Part shown: positions 1-11,090 of the stretch, one piece after another
Layout of the letters: every line of letters starts with the position of its first letter
Position numbering within the stretch: position 1 is the stretch's first letter
Assembly: GCF_000708205.1 (NCBI RefSeq)
Contig: NW_014575556.1
Span: 678,267-742,266, forward strand
From: Mixia osmundae IAM 14324
Lineage: Eukaryota; Basidiomycota; Mixiomycetes; Mixiales; Mixiaceae
Length of the DNA stretch: 64,000 nt
Reading direction: 5' to 3'
The notes under the pieces: generated by a model
Told to the model about the DNA's origin: nothing
Databases searched by the model: none
The model's input: only the letters and a program-made list of their open reading frames with translations
Made by a program: the position numbers and the translations under genes

Positions 1-901
1 TGCTCGTCAAGAAAGCAGCCCGATTGCGCAAGCAGACTGGCGATGATAGATACCAGGCCCCTTTAGATCGACAAGAAGGCTCCATCATCAAAGAGGTCTT
101 CATCTCTTGCGCGCGTCCCTTCCAGCTGCTTGCCTACGAGCCCATGTGCGCTCTACTCTGCAGCTGGACCGCTCTCCTCCTTGCGATCTTGTATGTCTTC
201 TTTAGTGCCTACAACATCGTATACATGGACGTCCACGGCTTCACCCTACAAGAGACCGGCTTCACTTTCTTCGGCCTCTTGCTCGGCGTCATCCTCGGCA
301 CCGCGACTTCGCCCATCTTCGAGACACTTTATAGACGCTCCGCACAGCGGTTAGGTCATCAGCCGCCCCCGGAGATTCACTTGCGTAAGGGCATGGTGGG
401 CGGCCCACTGCTCACAATTTCCCTCTTTATCTTTGCAGTCACAAGTATGTGCGAGCTGTCTCTGGTGAAATTTCGACTGATCCAGTCCAGCAGCGCATGC
501 ACACCCTGCAATCAGCATAGTCTTCAGCGTACCATTTGGTGCCGGCGTTGTGCTCGTCTTCAGCTCGGTTTTCACGTATCTCACCGACGCTTACAGGCCT
601 TATGCTGCGTCTGCTCTGGTCAGTACAGCACAGCACAAGCTCGAGCTTGCTGACATGTGCATCAGGCGAGCAACTCTGCGACCAGATCTGCCTTGGCAGG
701 CGCGCTGCCGCTGGTTTCCAATCAGAGTGAGTCGCAAATGTCTGCATGACCACAATCCGCTGACCCAGCTCAGTGTACCATCGTCTCGGCACCATTGGCG
801 CGACGTGTCTCCTGGCTGGTCTCACTGCCTTGGCAGTGCCACTGCCGTTCATCTTTTCGCGCTATGGCGCTCGGATACGCAAGAACTCACGCTTTTCGTA
901 A
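1..901 (+). CDS. MFS transporter, DHA1 drug/polyamine type, C-terminal part
   Basis: The gene runs in from the left edge; only its C-terminal half is here. Exons are 1-444, 494-618, 666-726 and 774-901, each intron 47-49 nt with GT-AG ends. The product has a cytoplasmic loop, then paired TM helices around LLAYEPMCALLCSWTALLL and NIVYMDVHGFTLQETGFTF, the motif SVPFGAGVVLVFSSVFTYL, and the basic tail GARIRKNSRFS, a pattern typical of fungal DHA1 multidrug/polyamine antiporters (family knowledge). It would sit in the plasma membrane and export small molecules by proton antiport; the substrate cannot be read from this part. The stop is TAA at 899-901. The family assignment is firm, the substrate is not. 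Confidence 0.85.
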
Positions 902-1006
902 TGCGCACTCTCTGTAACGTGAGCAAAATGTATTGATGTACAAAAGCATGTGATAGTCTATACAGTCCAATATATAGTGTTCAAGTACAGCCATTAGCAA
1001 AGATCA

Positions 1007-4000
1007 TCAGATGCCGGGGTCTGGGCGAGCGTGGCGGGTCAGTGCCGCTGACAGCTCTTGCAGGGATACCGGTTTTCTGCATAGGCAAGCGCATCAGTAG
1101 CTGCATTGACGGTCGAGCGTAGAACCCACGTCAAGAAGTCGTCCATGCCGACTGCCTTGCATGCAGTCTCGGACTCTGTCGTCACGTTTGCTGTCAACGC
1201 GAGAATGGGTAAACGGCCTTGCAGCTCGCCGGAGCGTTCCTTGGCGCGAATGAGCTGCGTTGCTTCGAAGCCTGACATCAGAGGCATGGACAGGTCCATC
1301 AGCACGCAATGATAATAGTCTGTGATTGCGAGCTCGACTGCGATCTGGCCATTGTCGGCTGTTCGGCAACTCCAGCCGAGACGTGTGATGATTCTGCTCA
1401 TTAGTCTTTGGTTGATAGGGTTGTCTTCGGCCAGCAAGACGAGGCCTTTCGTTTTTGAAGGCGTGCGATCGACTGGGGGCCGGATAAGTCGGTCTGGTCG
1501 ATCTTCTGGTGACGTCGAAAGTGCGACATGCGGCTCTGCTGTAGCTGTAGCTTCTTCTGTACTGTCGAGGAAGCGAACGCTCCGGGCGGGCAAACTGTCC
1601 ATAGCCGTCGTCTCGATCTCTTGACCGAGATAGTGATCCGGGTCCTCGAGCAGCTTGACGACGAGATGTAGGACAGTAGGGCGCTTAATGAGGATCACCC
1701 GGTTCGTTGCGTGCAAGTCCTTGTCGCCGACTATCGTATCCGGATCGCTGTCGTGCACCACGACGAAGACAGCCTTCCTCTTTTGAGCGAGGAATTCAAG
1801 TAGGACAGGCGCAGCAGCTAAGCTTTGTGTATCGGTCCAAATTATGTCGCTCTCTTGCGCCAGACTTTCGACAGTGGCATCTGGTGACAAGGCGGAGGCA
1901 GGGAAGCCCAGTCTGGTGAGCAGCTCGATGACGAGCTCCTGAGTGCGCTCGTCACGACAGCTGACGACGCAGCGATTCGTTCGCGGCCCTCTTTCTGCAA
2001 ATTCTTCTTGTCTGTTGTCTGTCGAGAACGTGACTGGTAAAGTGACAGAAAAGGTGCTGCCTTTGCCTTCTGTGCTCGAGACTTCGATTTTGCCGCTCAT
2101 GCGCTCGACGAGCTGTCTCACAATGGACAAGCCTAGGCCACTGCCATAGAAGCGCCTTGCATACGTTGCATCGGCTTGCCGGAAAGGTTCAAAGATGGAT
2201 GACCGGAAGCTGGCCGGGATACCGCAGCCAGAATCGACCACTTTGACGAGTAGGTTGTCCGCGCTTCTTGAGACATCGACGAGGACGAAGCCAGCCGATG
2301 TCGCTTTCAGTGCGTTGGATAGCAGACTTCAGAGCCATATCAGCTACTGTGGGCGCGACAAGGCAGAGAACCCACTTCATGATGATGCGTAGTGCATACG
2401 TCTCGTCGAGGAAGAGTGTGTCTGGCACATCCTCCGCCACGACGACGATAACATCTACTCCCTTCTGTAGCCCGACGGGCTGTCCGTTATTCTTGTCGAC
2501 GGTCATTCGCCCCAAAGATTCGAGCAGCTTGCGGATTGCGACTTGTACCGGCCGCGCTGATGACTCCGAGTTACCTCGCTCTAGCTTACTGAAATCTAGG
2601 ACGTTGCCGGCGATAAGATTGATGCTGTGACAAGCCTGCCGTATGTTGCCCAGGAAGTCCAACTGCTCTTCTGTGAGATCAGTCCGGAGGAGCAATTCTG
2701 TGTAGCTAAAGCTACAGTCAGCTTCGCTTCCTTGGCACAGCAGGAGACATACCCAGTGACTGTGCTAAGCGGAGTACGAAGTTCGTGCGACGCCACAACA
2801 AGGAAATTCTTCTGAAGTGCTTGAGCTTGCTCTGCAACTTCGGATGCCGCTAGCGCTCGCCACATCCGCCTCTTAATCCAGACTGTCTCTGCCAAGCGAT
2901 TACGCGCTGTTGTTGCAGAGTGAGCAAGGACTGCGCTGAAGACGACACAAGTGAGAATCGCTACAACTGTGATCGCAAAGGGCAGCGCCGGCGGATACTG
3001 CTTGTGCGAATGAGTGCCTGTCAGGGAGCGATTGGGTGAAGACTTACGCCTGCATCTGCTTGCGGAGGCGAATAAGAGTAAAAGATGGCGGCATGCTGAC
3101 CGGTATAGTGCATCGATGCAACGCCTGTAGCGGCGGTGAAAGAAAAAGCGATCTGCTTGAAGAAGCTGACCTCAATCGAAGGAAGCCAGACTGTCGCAAC
3201 AAGCGTGACGACGTATGCGACGATGAAAGACAGTACGATGACGAATGGGCGCCATTCGATGAAACCGTGATCGATGCGCATAGCTGCCATTCCTTGGTAG
3301 TGCATCGTGAAGACGGCGAGGGCCCAGAGAAGAGCGCGCATGCAGGCGCCGAGCGTGAAGCCCCGTCTCAGATCATCGAGAAGGTCTTCTTTCCAATCGT
3401 GTTCCGAATCGCCGTTGTTAGCACGTCGTTTTAATCGCGCCTTGACATGAGATGGCAAACGGAGCTCTTGATCAGACGTATGCTCGCTGGGATCAGTCGT
3501 CTCGTTACGCGCAGCTGAATCTGACGAATTACTGCTATGCGCGGAAGGACGTTGCCGCGATCGGCCGCGCTGTCCACTGCCGTGGCTGCCGTCTGAGCCG
3601 ATTCGTTGCAAAGAGTGCGAAGGTGTCGCGTCGACAAGTGCAGGCTTTATGCTGTCGCTAGATTCCCGGCGACTTGGTCTTGATGAGGGCTTGCTTGAAG
3701 GCGTCGAGTAGCTTATACTGCTGTCTGAGCCACTCAGCCTAGCAAGTGTTGGCAGTGGGCGTGGTGCGGGTCGTTCCATGGCGGAGTGGCTGCTATGTCC
3801 ATTAGCGAGCCTCTCCTCTTGCTCGTCCAGTAGCCGTCCCCGCTCGACAAGAGCCTCTTCTGGGTCGTCATCAGGCGCTGTGTAATTGCTATGACTACGA
3901 CTCGTCTCGGTCATCCGGTCGCCGTCCTCGGAGCCCGATGACTCTGACTTGTGGCCGATGAGCGGCCTTTGCGATTCGAGGTCTCCGCCTTGGTCGTCTT

Positions 4001-4421
4001 GTGACGCAGATTGCGGGTTTAGCCTTGCCTTGATATACCGTGTCCACTGCTTCAGCCGGAGATGGCGGAACACGTTGCTTGACAGAGCTGCAAAGGTGAA
4101 GAGGACCGCGACAACAGCCGACATGACCGTCGTGAAGGGCTCGAAGGTGACATTGACGTCGAATCGGCATGCAAGCATGCCCAAAAAGTGTAGGCAGAAG
4201 ATACCGCAGCCTCCAAAAGTCACACTGGCTCCGAGCAGCCATAGCCAGCTGCTGCTTCCTTTGGTATGTAGTGCATGATAGTGGTTCGCGATGAGCTGTG
4301 TGGTCGTATAGGCGCCCAACCAGGACACGAAGAAGGACAGCACTACGAGCGAAGGATCGAACTTGGGATGGAGTAGTCTGGGCTCGTCTAGCAAGTCGGC
4401 CATCGCGCTCGCTGTTGACAT
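1007..4421 (-). CDS. MHYT-domain hybrid histidine kinase
   Basis: Predicted 1072-residue membrane sensor kinase with five exons: 4421-3048, 3000-2753, 2705-2376, 2326-1130 and 1076-1007. The N-terminus carries three MHYT-type motifs in TM helices (LHFLGM, MHYQGM, MHYTGQ), a proposed metal/gas-sensing module in bacteria. A further TM helix follows, then HisKA with SHELRTPLS (phosphoacceptor His), the N box NLLSNALKAT, the G1 box DSGCGIP, the F box and G2 GSGLGLSI. A C-terminal receiver has EDN, the phosphorylatable Asp in VLMDLSMP and the conserved Lys in FLTKPVSL; that Lys and the end of the domain lie on the last exon. About 200 residues of Ser/acidic disordered sequence split the MHYT region. 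It should feed a His-Asp phosphorelay, possibly to the HOG pathway (inference). It shares a 308-bp upstream region with the FYVE gene. Confidence 0.93.
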
Positions 4422-4729
4422 TGTGCCACCAGAGCGCCTGCTGCCGGCCGACGATCAAAGAGCGCGGGAATGGACTCGTGCAATGATCGCAAGCGTCGTG
4501 GCAGCCTTCAAGGAGTAGTTGCGAAGCTTGTCACAAACATTGCCGTCACAGCACACGGCTGCTGCTGCTGCCTGCCTGCCCGCGATGAATTAGGGTTTGT
4601 CTCCATTTCTTCCATGCCCGGAAAAGAGGCGCAGGACGCGTCTGATATTGTTGACGCGTTCGCGCTGACGTCGCCGGGCCGCTTCTTCCGATAGCGCAGC
4701 GTGCGGGCAATTATCATGATGACAAGTAC
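4422..4729. promoter_or_regulatory. Divergent intergenic region, histidine kinase / FYVE gene
   Basis: This 308-bp stretch lies between two divergently transcribed genes and should hold both promoters. Apart from a short run of GCT repeats near 4560 I see no clear TATA box, motif or reading frame in it. Confidence 0.5.
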
Positions 4730-6888
4730 TTGATGAGTGCTCCGACGACGCCGAGCAAAGCTAGGTCGGGCGGCTCGGGCTCAGACTCACCTGCTTTTGC
4801 GAATGGTGCGAGTCCCACGGTGACCTACAAGCCATATGTGCCTGGACAGAGCAAGCGATCGTCTCTTCCAGCCAGCTCAGGCCAAAGCGTCTTCGGGGCA
4901 AGTCTCGGACGCTTCCAAAGTGAGCTGTCTGCTGGTAGTAGCTCACGAACTCTCGGCTCCGCCTATCTGCCCACGTCAAATGCCACCAATGGCGCTTTGA
5001 CGCCCGTGCAAGCCGGCAAGCGCCCGGAGACAGGACCTGCATTCTTGCGCCCTGCCCAGTTCGAAACTGAACGAAACGAGTCAGTCTCACTAGCGTCCCT
5101 CGGTGGAGATGCACAGGCATTCTTCACTTCAGGCGCAAAGCCCAACAAGCCCGATAGCGCCCCGAATGGGCCGCATTCGCGATCACAGTCTGTCGCTGTG
5201 CAATCAGCCCGTTCGGTCTCGCCTGCACGCAGCAGTCAGGCAGTCGTACAGGCGCCGATAGCTCGATCTCAGAGCGCTCATCAGATGCTTGCAACATCTT
5301 CATTGGATGCACCCTCTAGATCTGGTCAGTCGACGCCGCGGCAAGCGACTCCGCCGGTCGCGCGGTCCGTGAGTCCTCAAAAGTCAGCCAGTGTCTTGCC
5401 TGTCGATAGCGCACGGTCTCGTGAGACTGTTCAAGTGCAGCCAGACGAGCGCTCGCATAGACGGACAGTCTACCGAGCTGGATTCCAACCCAATGGCGTC
5501 TATCGCAATCGCATGGACGAATTGCTCTCGAGTCGTAACGCCAAAGGCGAAGGACGTAAGCTCGAAGAATCGCGCATCGTTCGGCGGCTCGACAAGCTCA
5601 TCGAGCTCCATACTGCTCCCGTGATTCCGAGCGAGCCTGGCGCACCGTCAATGCCACGGAATGGCCTATCGTTTCGTTCGCTTACAGATCTACAAAATCT
5701 GCGACGCAAAACGGCTGGTCAAGTCTGGGACGATGTCCTGAGAGGCGTACGAGGCAGCAAAGACGAGATCAAAAGTGCAGAGCAGAAGATTGTCAAATGG
5801 CAGGATGACGCCTCTGTACAGAGATGCCCCATCTGTCTGGCGTCCTTCTCGCTGACAACCCGAAAGCATCACTGCCGTACTTGCGGACGAGTGATCTGTT
5901 TCCTGCCGCCCACCACACCATCATCCCTTCTGCCTCCCGGCACGCCAGCTCCGCTCATCACTCGCTCACGCCGCTGTTCGACATTCATCACATTCGAAAT
6001 ACAACCAGCACTCATCCAGAAAGGCCAGCGCATCATCGAGACCGAAGTGGATATCACCGGCTCGATCGTAGGAACTCGGCCGGGCGAAAAGCTCCACGGC
6101 GCGCCTATAGTCAGAATTTGTCAGGATTGTCTGTCGACTGCAATGCGTCAACAGACCATGAGCCTGACTACGCGCGCACCCACATATTTGCGCCTATACG
6201 AAGTCCTGCTGCAGCTTCAGAACGAGATAGATAGCTCACTTCCTGAGCTGCAAGAGATGATCATGGGCTTGCAGCGAGATTCAGCTCATCTTACGTTGGG
6301 TAGTACTGCCAATGCGACGCCGGTAGCACAGAGGGACGCCCTGGCTGCACGGAAGAGTATCATGTCCAATCTAGCGTCGTACGACTCGATTGCACGACGC
6401 ATCAAGGATTTGCCACTTGCAGATGGTGGTCAGCCAGGTGGCAGCCAAGACAGGATACAGCGGGCCATCTCTTCACGAGCTCAGCTCTTCCTACACGATA
6501 AGATGGCTCTCCTCAAGGGCCTCAACATGCAGGATCTCGAAGGACCGCGTCGCAAGCCAAGACGTGGCAACACTAAAGCAGACTCCGATAATCAACAGAC
6601 GAGCCAGCAACATTCGGCTCGGACGACCGATGCCGAAGTGGGCGACCGCAAAGCGGTCCTGCTCGAGTATGTCCTGCCTCACTCTTCAGAGCCTGGAATG
6701 ACCCTCGCATGCAGACAAGCGCAACTCGTGGAGACTATGCTCGCCGACGCCAATGCCAGGCGACAGCTCGAAGACGCAGCGGCCCTCAAGACTAGTCTGA
6801 ACGAACTGCATGTCTCCTGTCTAGTCGTGCAAATGAGAGCTGACGACGAAAAGCGAGCAGGCGAGCAGAGATCAAGTTCTTGTCATGA
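4730..6888 (+). CDS. PEP7: FYVE zinc-finger protein, Pep7/Vac1 (rabenosyn-5) like
   Basis: Predicted 701 residues in two exons, 4730-6807 and 6861-6888. The first ~300 residues are Ser/Pro-rich and disordered. A FYVE finger follows: CPICLASF, then RKHHCRTCGRVIC with the basic PI3P-binding patch, and the last Cys pair at CQDC after a long insertion. Towards the C-terminus, RQAQLVETMLADANARRQLE resembles the Rab-binding helices of Vac1/rabenosyn. The protein probably tethers Golgi-derived vesicles to endosomes through PI3P and Rab5/Vps45 (family knowledge). The unspliced frame runs on to 7129 into antisense FKBP sequence. A GC-AG intron (GCATGT donor, 6808-6860) instead gives the family-like ending LNELRAEIKFLS and stops before the neighbour. 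The 3' intron is inferred; the family call is strong. Confidence 0.85.
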
Positions 6889-6966
6889 TGGCGTATGCAT
6901 CTGTTGCTACAACGTCACGCGCGAAGCGGACATACAAGCTGCGTTGCGCCTTTTGAGCAGACTCTC

Positions 6967-8653
6967 TTACTTCATCGAGACAAGCTTGACTTCGAAGTTG
7001 AGCCATGCGTTGGCAGGAATGCCGTCTGTACCGGAGCGACCATACGCCAGCGCAGGTGGAACAGAGAGCTTACGTTCGCCGCCGAGTTGCATGCCGGCGA
7101 TACCCTCATCCCATCCTTTGATGACTTGACCCTTGCCAAGCTTGAATTCGAATGTCTTGCCTGATACATTCTTGTCAAAGACCTTGCCATTGGCCAAGCG
7201 ACCGATGTAACGCATCCCGATCTTTTTGCCCTTTACGGCCTTCGGGCCTTGTCCAACTTTAGTATCCTCAATGATCAAGCCAGAAGGAAGTTTGATCTTT
7301 GTAGGCTCTGCCTTGGTAGGTACTTTGGCCTCTGCCTTTGGCGCGTCCTCCTTTTCTTGCACTGCCTTGGTCGTTGCCTTCAAAGCTTTAGCATCCGCAG
7401 CAGCAGTCTGTGTCTTGGTCTCTTTGTCCTTGTCTAGCAGAGCTTGCGCGGCCGCTTCCTTCTCGCGCCTGGCCTGCTTCTTGCGCGCATTCTTGCTCAG
7501 CTTAGCGCTGGCTGTGCTTGCGTCTGCGTCCTCTTCTGCGGCAGTAGGCGTGGTGATGATAGTCTCTGTCACGGCCACGGCCACGGGCTTCTTGGGGCTG
7601 CTCCTGTGAGTCTGTCTGAGCGCCAATCTGATCGTCACGCGAGAAACACTGACTTCTTGGCGGCAGCGGCTTGTTCGGCGGCAAGGGCGGCTACATCATC
7701 TTCACTGACTTCTTCAAATCTGCTGCTCGCGTTCAAATGCAAATGAGCCAGATGTGGTTGATGTGCGTGGCAAGCTTACCTGTCTTCATCCATCTCGTCT
7801 TCTTCTTCCGAGTCGCCTTCGAGCGCGAGGCCCTCCTCGTCGTCGTAGACGCCCATCTCATCGCTGTCGATCTCTTCATCCGAGTCGATGTCAGAGTCAT
7901 ACAGGCCCTCAGAGTCCTCGTCCGAGTCATAAGGTGGACGGTCATAGTCATAAGGGTCGATTTGACGGATGTAGTGACCAAGCAATGTGATTGCGTTGTC
8001 GCCAGCGACTGAGAAGATGTAAGGCGAGCCAGCGGGCAGGATCAAGTTGAGATTGACTTGCTCGTTCTGCATCATTGCATCAGCAGGGACAATGCATCCA
8101 TTTGAGTGCTTGTGCGCACCGTGTCTGTCTTCAGGCTGCAAAGAACAGTCTCTTGCAAGCGTTCGTCGAGCTCACGCATGTAGTCGGCTTCTTCCTCATC
8201 TTCTTCATCAATGTCTGCATCTTCATCCGACTCCTCCTCTTCGCTGTCCTCGTCCTCTTCTTCATCGTCATCTTGCACCTTTGAGCCTTTGCCGTTGGCA
8301 GTCTTGCCATTAGCGCGCTTGGCTCTGATAGCAGCCTTGACGGTAGCCTCTGCACTTCGAAGTGCGTCATCGTCTGCAGCCTCCTGTTCGGCTTCTTCTG
8401 CTGCAGCCTCGAGGATGTCCATCTCGTCGCTGTCGAGCTCCTCGTCGTCAGACTCATCGGAGTCGCCAATGTCATCCTCCTCAGCCGGCATATCGAGATA
8501 ACGCATCGTCAGCACCGAGCGTGAGGGAGCACCGGACTCGGACTGTGGCAGCAGGATAGCTGTCGTTATTTGAATGTCGCAAGGAGGCTCGAGGACAAAG
8601 CTTTCTTCAGGCGTGAAGGTCTGCGACCAGACTCCCTGAACGACGTGCGACAT
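6967..8653 (-). CDS. FPR4: Nucleolar FKBP-type peptidyl-prolyl isomerase (Fpr3/Fpr4 type)
   Basis: Predicted 507 residues; exons 8653-8120, 8066-7780, 7719-7654 and 7603-6967. The N-terminal nucleoplasmin-like fold starts at [13 protein letters not shown], is interrupted by an acidic/Ser loop, and resumes after intron 1 ([13 protein letters not shown] ... [12 protein letters not shown]). A second acidic tract and a Lys/Ala-rich linker follow. The last ~110 residues are a complete FKBP domain ([39 protein letters not shown]). Family members are nucleolar histone chaperones and proline isomerases acting on H3/H4 tails in rDNA chromatin. The ATG at 8653 is chosen because the domain begins there. 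Confidence in family and exon structure is high. Confidence 0.93.
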
Positions 8654-8846
8654 ATTGTGCGAGGCGCTGGATTGCTTCTTGAGATTCCAGAGGGCTACGT
8701 CGACGTTGACTTGCCAAAAGTTCGCAAGGTCAAAGACGCTCTTTTGCACGCAAAATTTCTCGCGACGATCATTCTACAGCCGAGCGCGGCACGTGTGGCG
8801 ACATACATGCACGTATTCTTATAACATCATGGAGTTCAAAACTCAT

Positions 8847-10865
8847 TCAAAGCATCATAGACTCGTTCAGGTGCTCATCGAGGTGCAGATCGAGTGCCTG
8901 AATTCAAGCGTCAGCGTGCCTACGTCAGCGAAAAGAGCCCACTGACCTGTTCATCAGCGAAACGCTGTCCGCATACCTGACCGCCCGGTGGGATCATTTC
9001 GCAGATGTAAGGCGACTGGACATGCTCGTCTAGATAGCCGGGCGTATCGCCGTTGTGCCTGTCTGCAGATCTCGCGACTGCAGACTGCGCTATGACAGGC
9101 GACAGCGTCGCAACGTCTCGAGGCAATCGAGGTTCGTCAGGCTGGCGGATGAGCAGGCCAGGCCTGGGTGGCTCTGCATCGCTATCAGTCTCGTCGTCGT
9201 CGTCATCGTCGTCAGTCTGTAGCATGATGCGTCTGCGCTTCGCTATCGCTAGAGAAGGCATTTGCACGGGATCGCTGTGTAGATCAGAGACTAGCGAATT
9301 ACGGTTGTTATCTCTGAGCCGGGCGATTTCCTTCTTGTACTGCCGATGGACATGGGCCAGTGTGTCCTCGAGGAATTTGTTTTGACCCTTGACCTCGTCA
9401 AGCTCGTCCCGTAGCTGGTCGGCCCGCCCTGCCTCGATGCTGACATGCATAGCGATACCGGCGGACATTGTGCGTTCTAATCGTTCCGCTTTGGCTCTCC
9501 AAGCATCCATAGCAGGCCGCATCTCTTCCGCGGCCTGTGAAGCAGCTTGATAGATACCTCGAAACTCTTCAGTCTCCTTGTCGGCGCGCTTCTTGGCTTT
9601 GTTGGCTTTGTCCAGGGACGTCCGGGTCTCTTCTAAGGTCTGTTTGAGCTTGCTGATCTCTTCGAGCAAGGGCGCCGTGTCGACAGAGCTTCCGACTTGC
9701 TGCTTGAGCTCCCCGTTCTCTTTCTGTAGCGCGTCACGCTCCTGCATCGCAGCCTCGAGCGATCGAGTCAAAGCTTGTATGGTCTTCATGTGAGTCATTG
9801 CGTTCTGGTCTGATGACTCAGCTAACAATGGCGGGGGTGATGGCGCGGGCTGCGACGGTGATGGCAGCATGGCCGGGTGAGACGCAATGGGCGAGCCATG
9901 GGTCGGCATGGGGGACAAGACTCTTGGCTGTAGTCCTGCGATGGTTGCGGGCACCGTGGGCGCAGGTACTGGCCGCGCTACAAGCCGACGCGGCTCGAAC
10001 CCGCTCAATCCGACCGCACCATCCGACGTTCGCCGTTGTGCCTGCGAATCGACACTCACATGAGCATTTCACACCCCGCAAGCTTGTAATCTACCTGATT
10101 ACTCGGATCTGGTGTGCGATCTCTGGTGCTCTGTGAGGGAAATTGCTCAATAGGCGAGCTTGCCGGCGGTTGATCGCGCTCATAGGATCTGAATGTCTCC
10201 ACATACGGCACCGGTACGGCTTTGAGCACGCGCGGCCGATGATCACCGGTCGGCTTCTGAGTGTGAGCATCAATCATGACGACATCATCGTCTTGATTCG
10301 CATCCGCTGGCGATGCGGGTCTCGTGGCTCTATCTCGTAGAGCTGTTGCCGGAGGTGCCTCATTGTCTGACACCGCTCTAAAAAATGGAGTATGACCGTT
10401 GTCGCTGCTTCTGCCAGCATGTGGGCGTGCATCATCAAGAGGTGAGTGTCCCAGACGCGCTCTCCCAGCCATAACGCCGGGATCAATTCTTGCCGGCACC
10501 AGGGGAGGCAGTGGACGCTGATGAGGGCCGCCGAGGACTGCATTCACGGGTCGAAGCCGATAAGCTTCTTCTGCGCTCGTCTGAGCTGGGTTTGACGTGC
10601 TTGGCTCGTTGCTCGTGGACTTTTTGGGTATTTTTGGCATGTAGAGTATGGACGAAGGCTCCGTAGCGCTCGGCTTGCGTACAAACGGCCGTCTGGCGCC
10701 GCTAGACGACATGCTTGCGCACCTATCGCACAAGGGGCCCTCGCTGTGACTGAGCGCTTTCGCTATGGAGCCTACAGATTTCTCCATATCTTGAATTTTG
10801 GGTTGAATCGCATCGTCAGCGCGCGATTGCGACTGCGACTCCGCCATTCGCATCGGTCCTAGCAT
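8847..10865 (-). CDS. Coiled-coil protein with C-terminal C2H2 finger, function unknown
   Basis: Predicted 638 residues; exons 10865-10095, 10041-8947 and 8897-8847. The first 350 residues are Pro/Ser-rich and disordered, with one CDRC near the start. A long heptad-rich coiled coil (about residues 360-520) follows, then a basic KRRR patch beside eight consecutive Asp. A short last exon completes a C2H2-like finger, CEMIPPGGQVC followed by LHLDEH. The wide Cys spacing is unusual for a DNA-binding finger; similar single fingers occur as protein- or ubiquitin-binding modules (speculative). I do not recognise the family. A nuclear location is suggested only by the basic/acidic patches. Confidence 0.8.
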
Positions 10866-11090
10866 CAGCAGGACCTTGCTCAGGAGACTACAGACAGGTG
10901 GGCCATCCTAGACCGACTCTTGGCACGTGTGCTGACGGTCAGTGCTCAGATATATTCGCCAGATTTCGGTTCCATCCGCCCGCGTGACCGATAAGGCAAG
11001 TCACTATCTACCCCGCTCACGAGGCCACGGAACTGACCCCGAAGGAGCTCAGAACTCGCAGGGGAGGTATAATATCGATAGACAGACAAG

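Noticed and set aside
1039-1130. Histidine-kinase receiver domain apparently lacking its conserved lysine and ending in an odd Cys/Arg tail
   Set aside because: A 53-nt intron (1077-1129) joins FLT to KPVSLQEL, restoring the lysine and a normal domain end, so the odd tail is intron read-through.
4560-4580. GCT-repeat tract as a regulatory motif
   Set aside because: Too short and without a known factor match; recorded only as a composition note.
6889-7129. Extension of the FYVE protein to 7129
   Set aside because: It would overlap the antisense FKBP domain and encode Cys-rich nonsense. A GC-AG intron gives a family-like end at 6888.
9160-9230. Run of GTC/GTCGTC repeats as a possible microsatellite feature
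   Set aside because: It is the antisense of an eight-aspartate tract within the coiled-coil gene; no independent repeat is needed.
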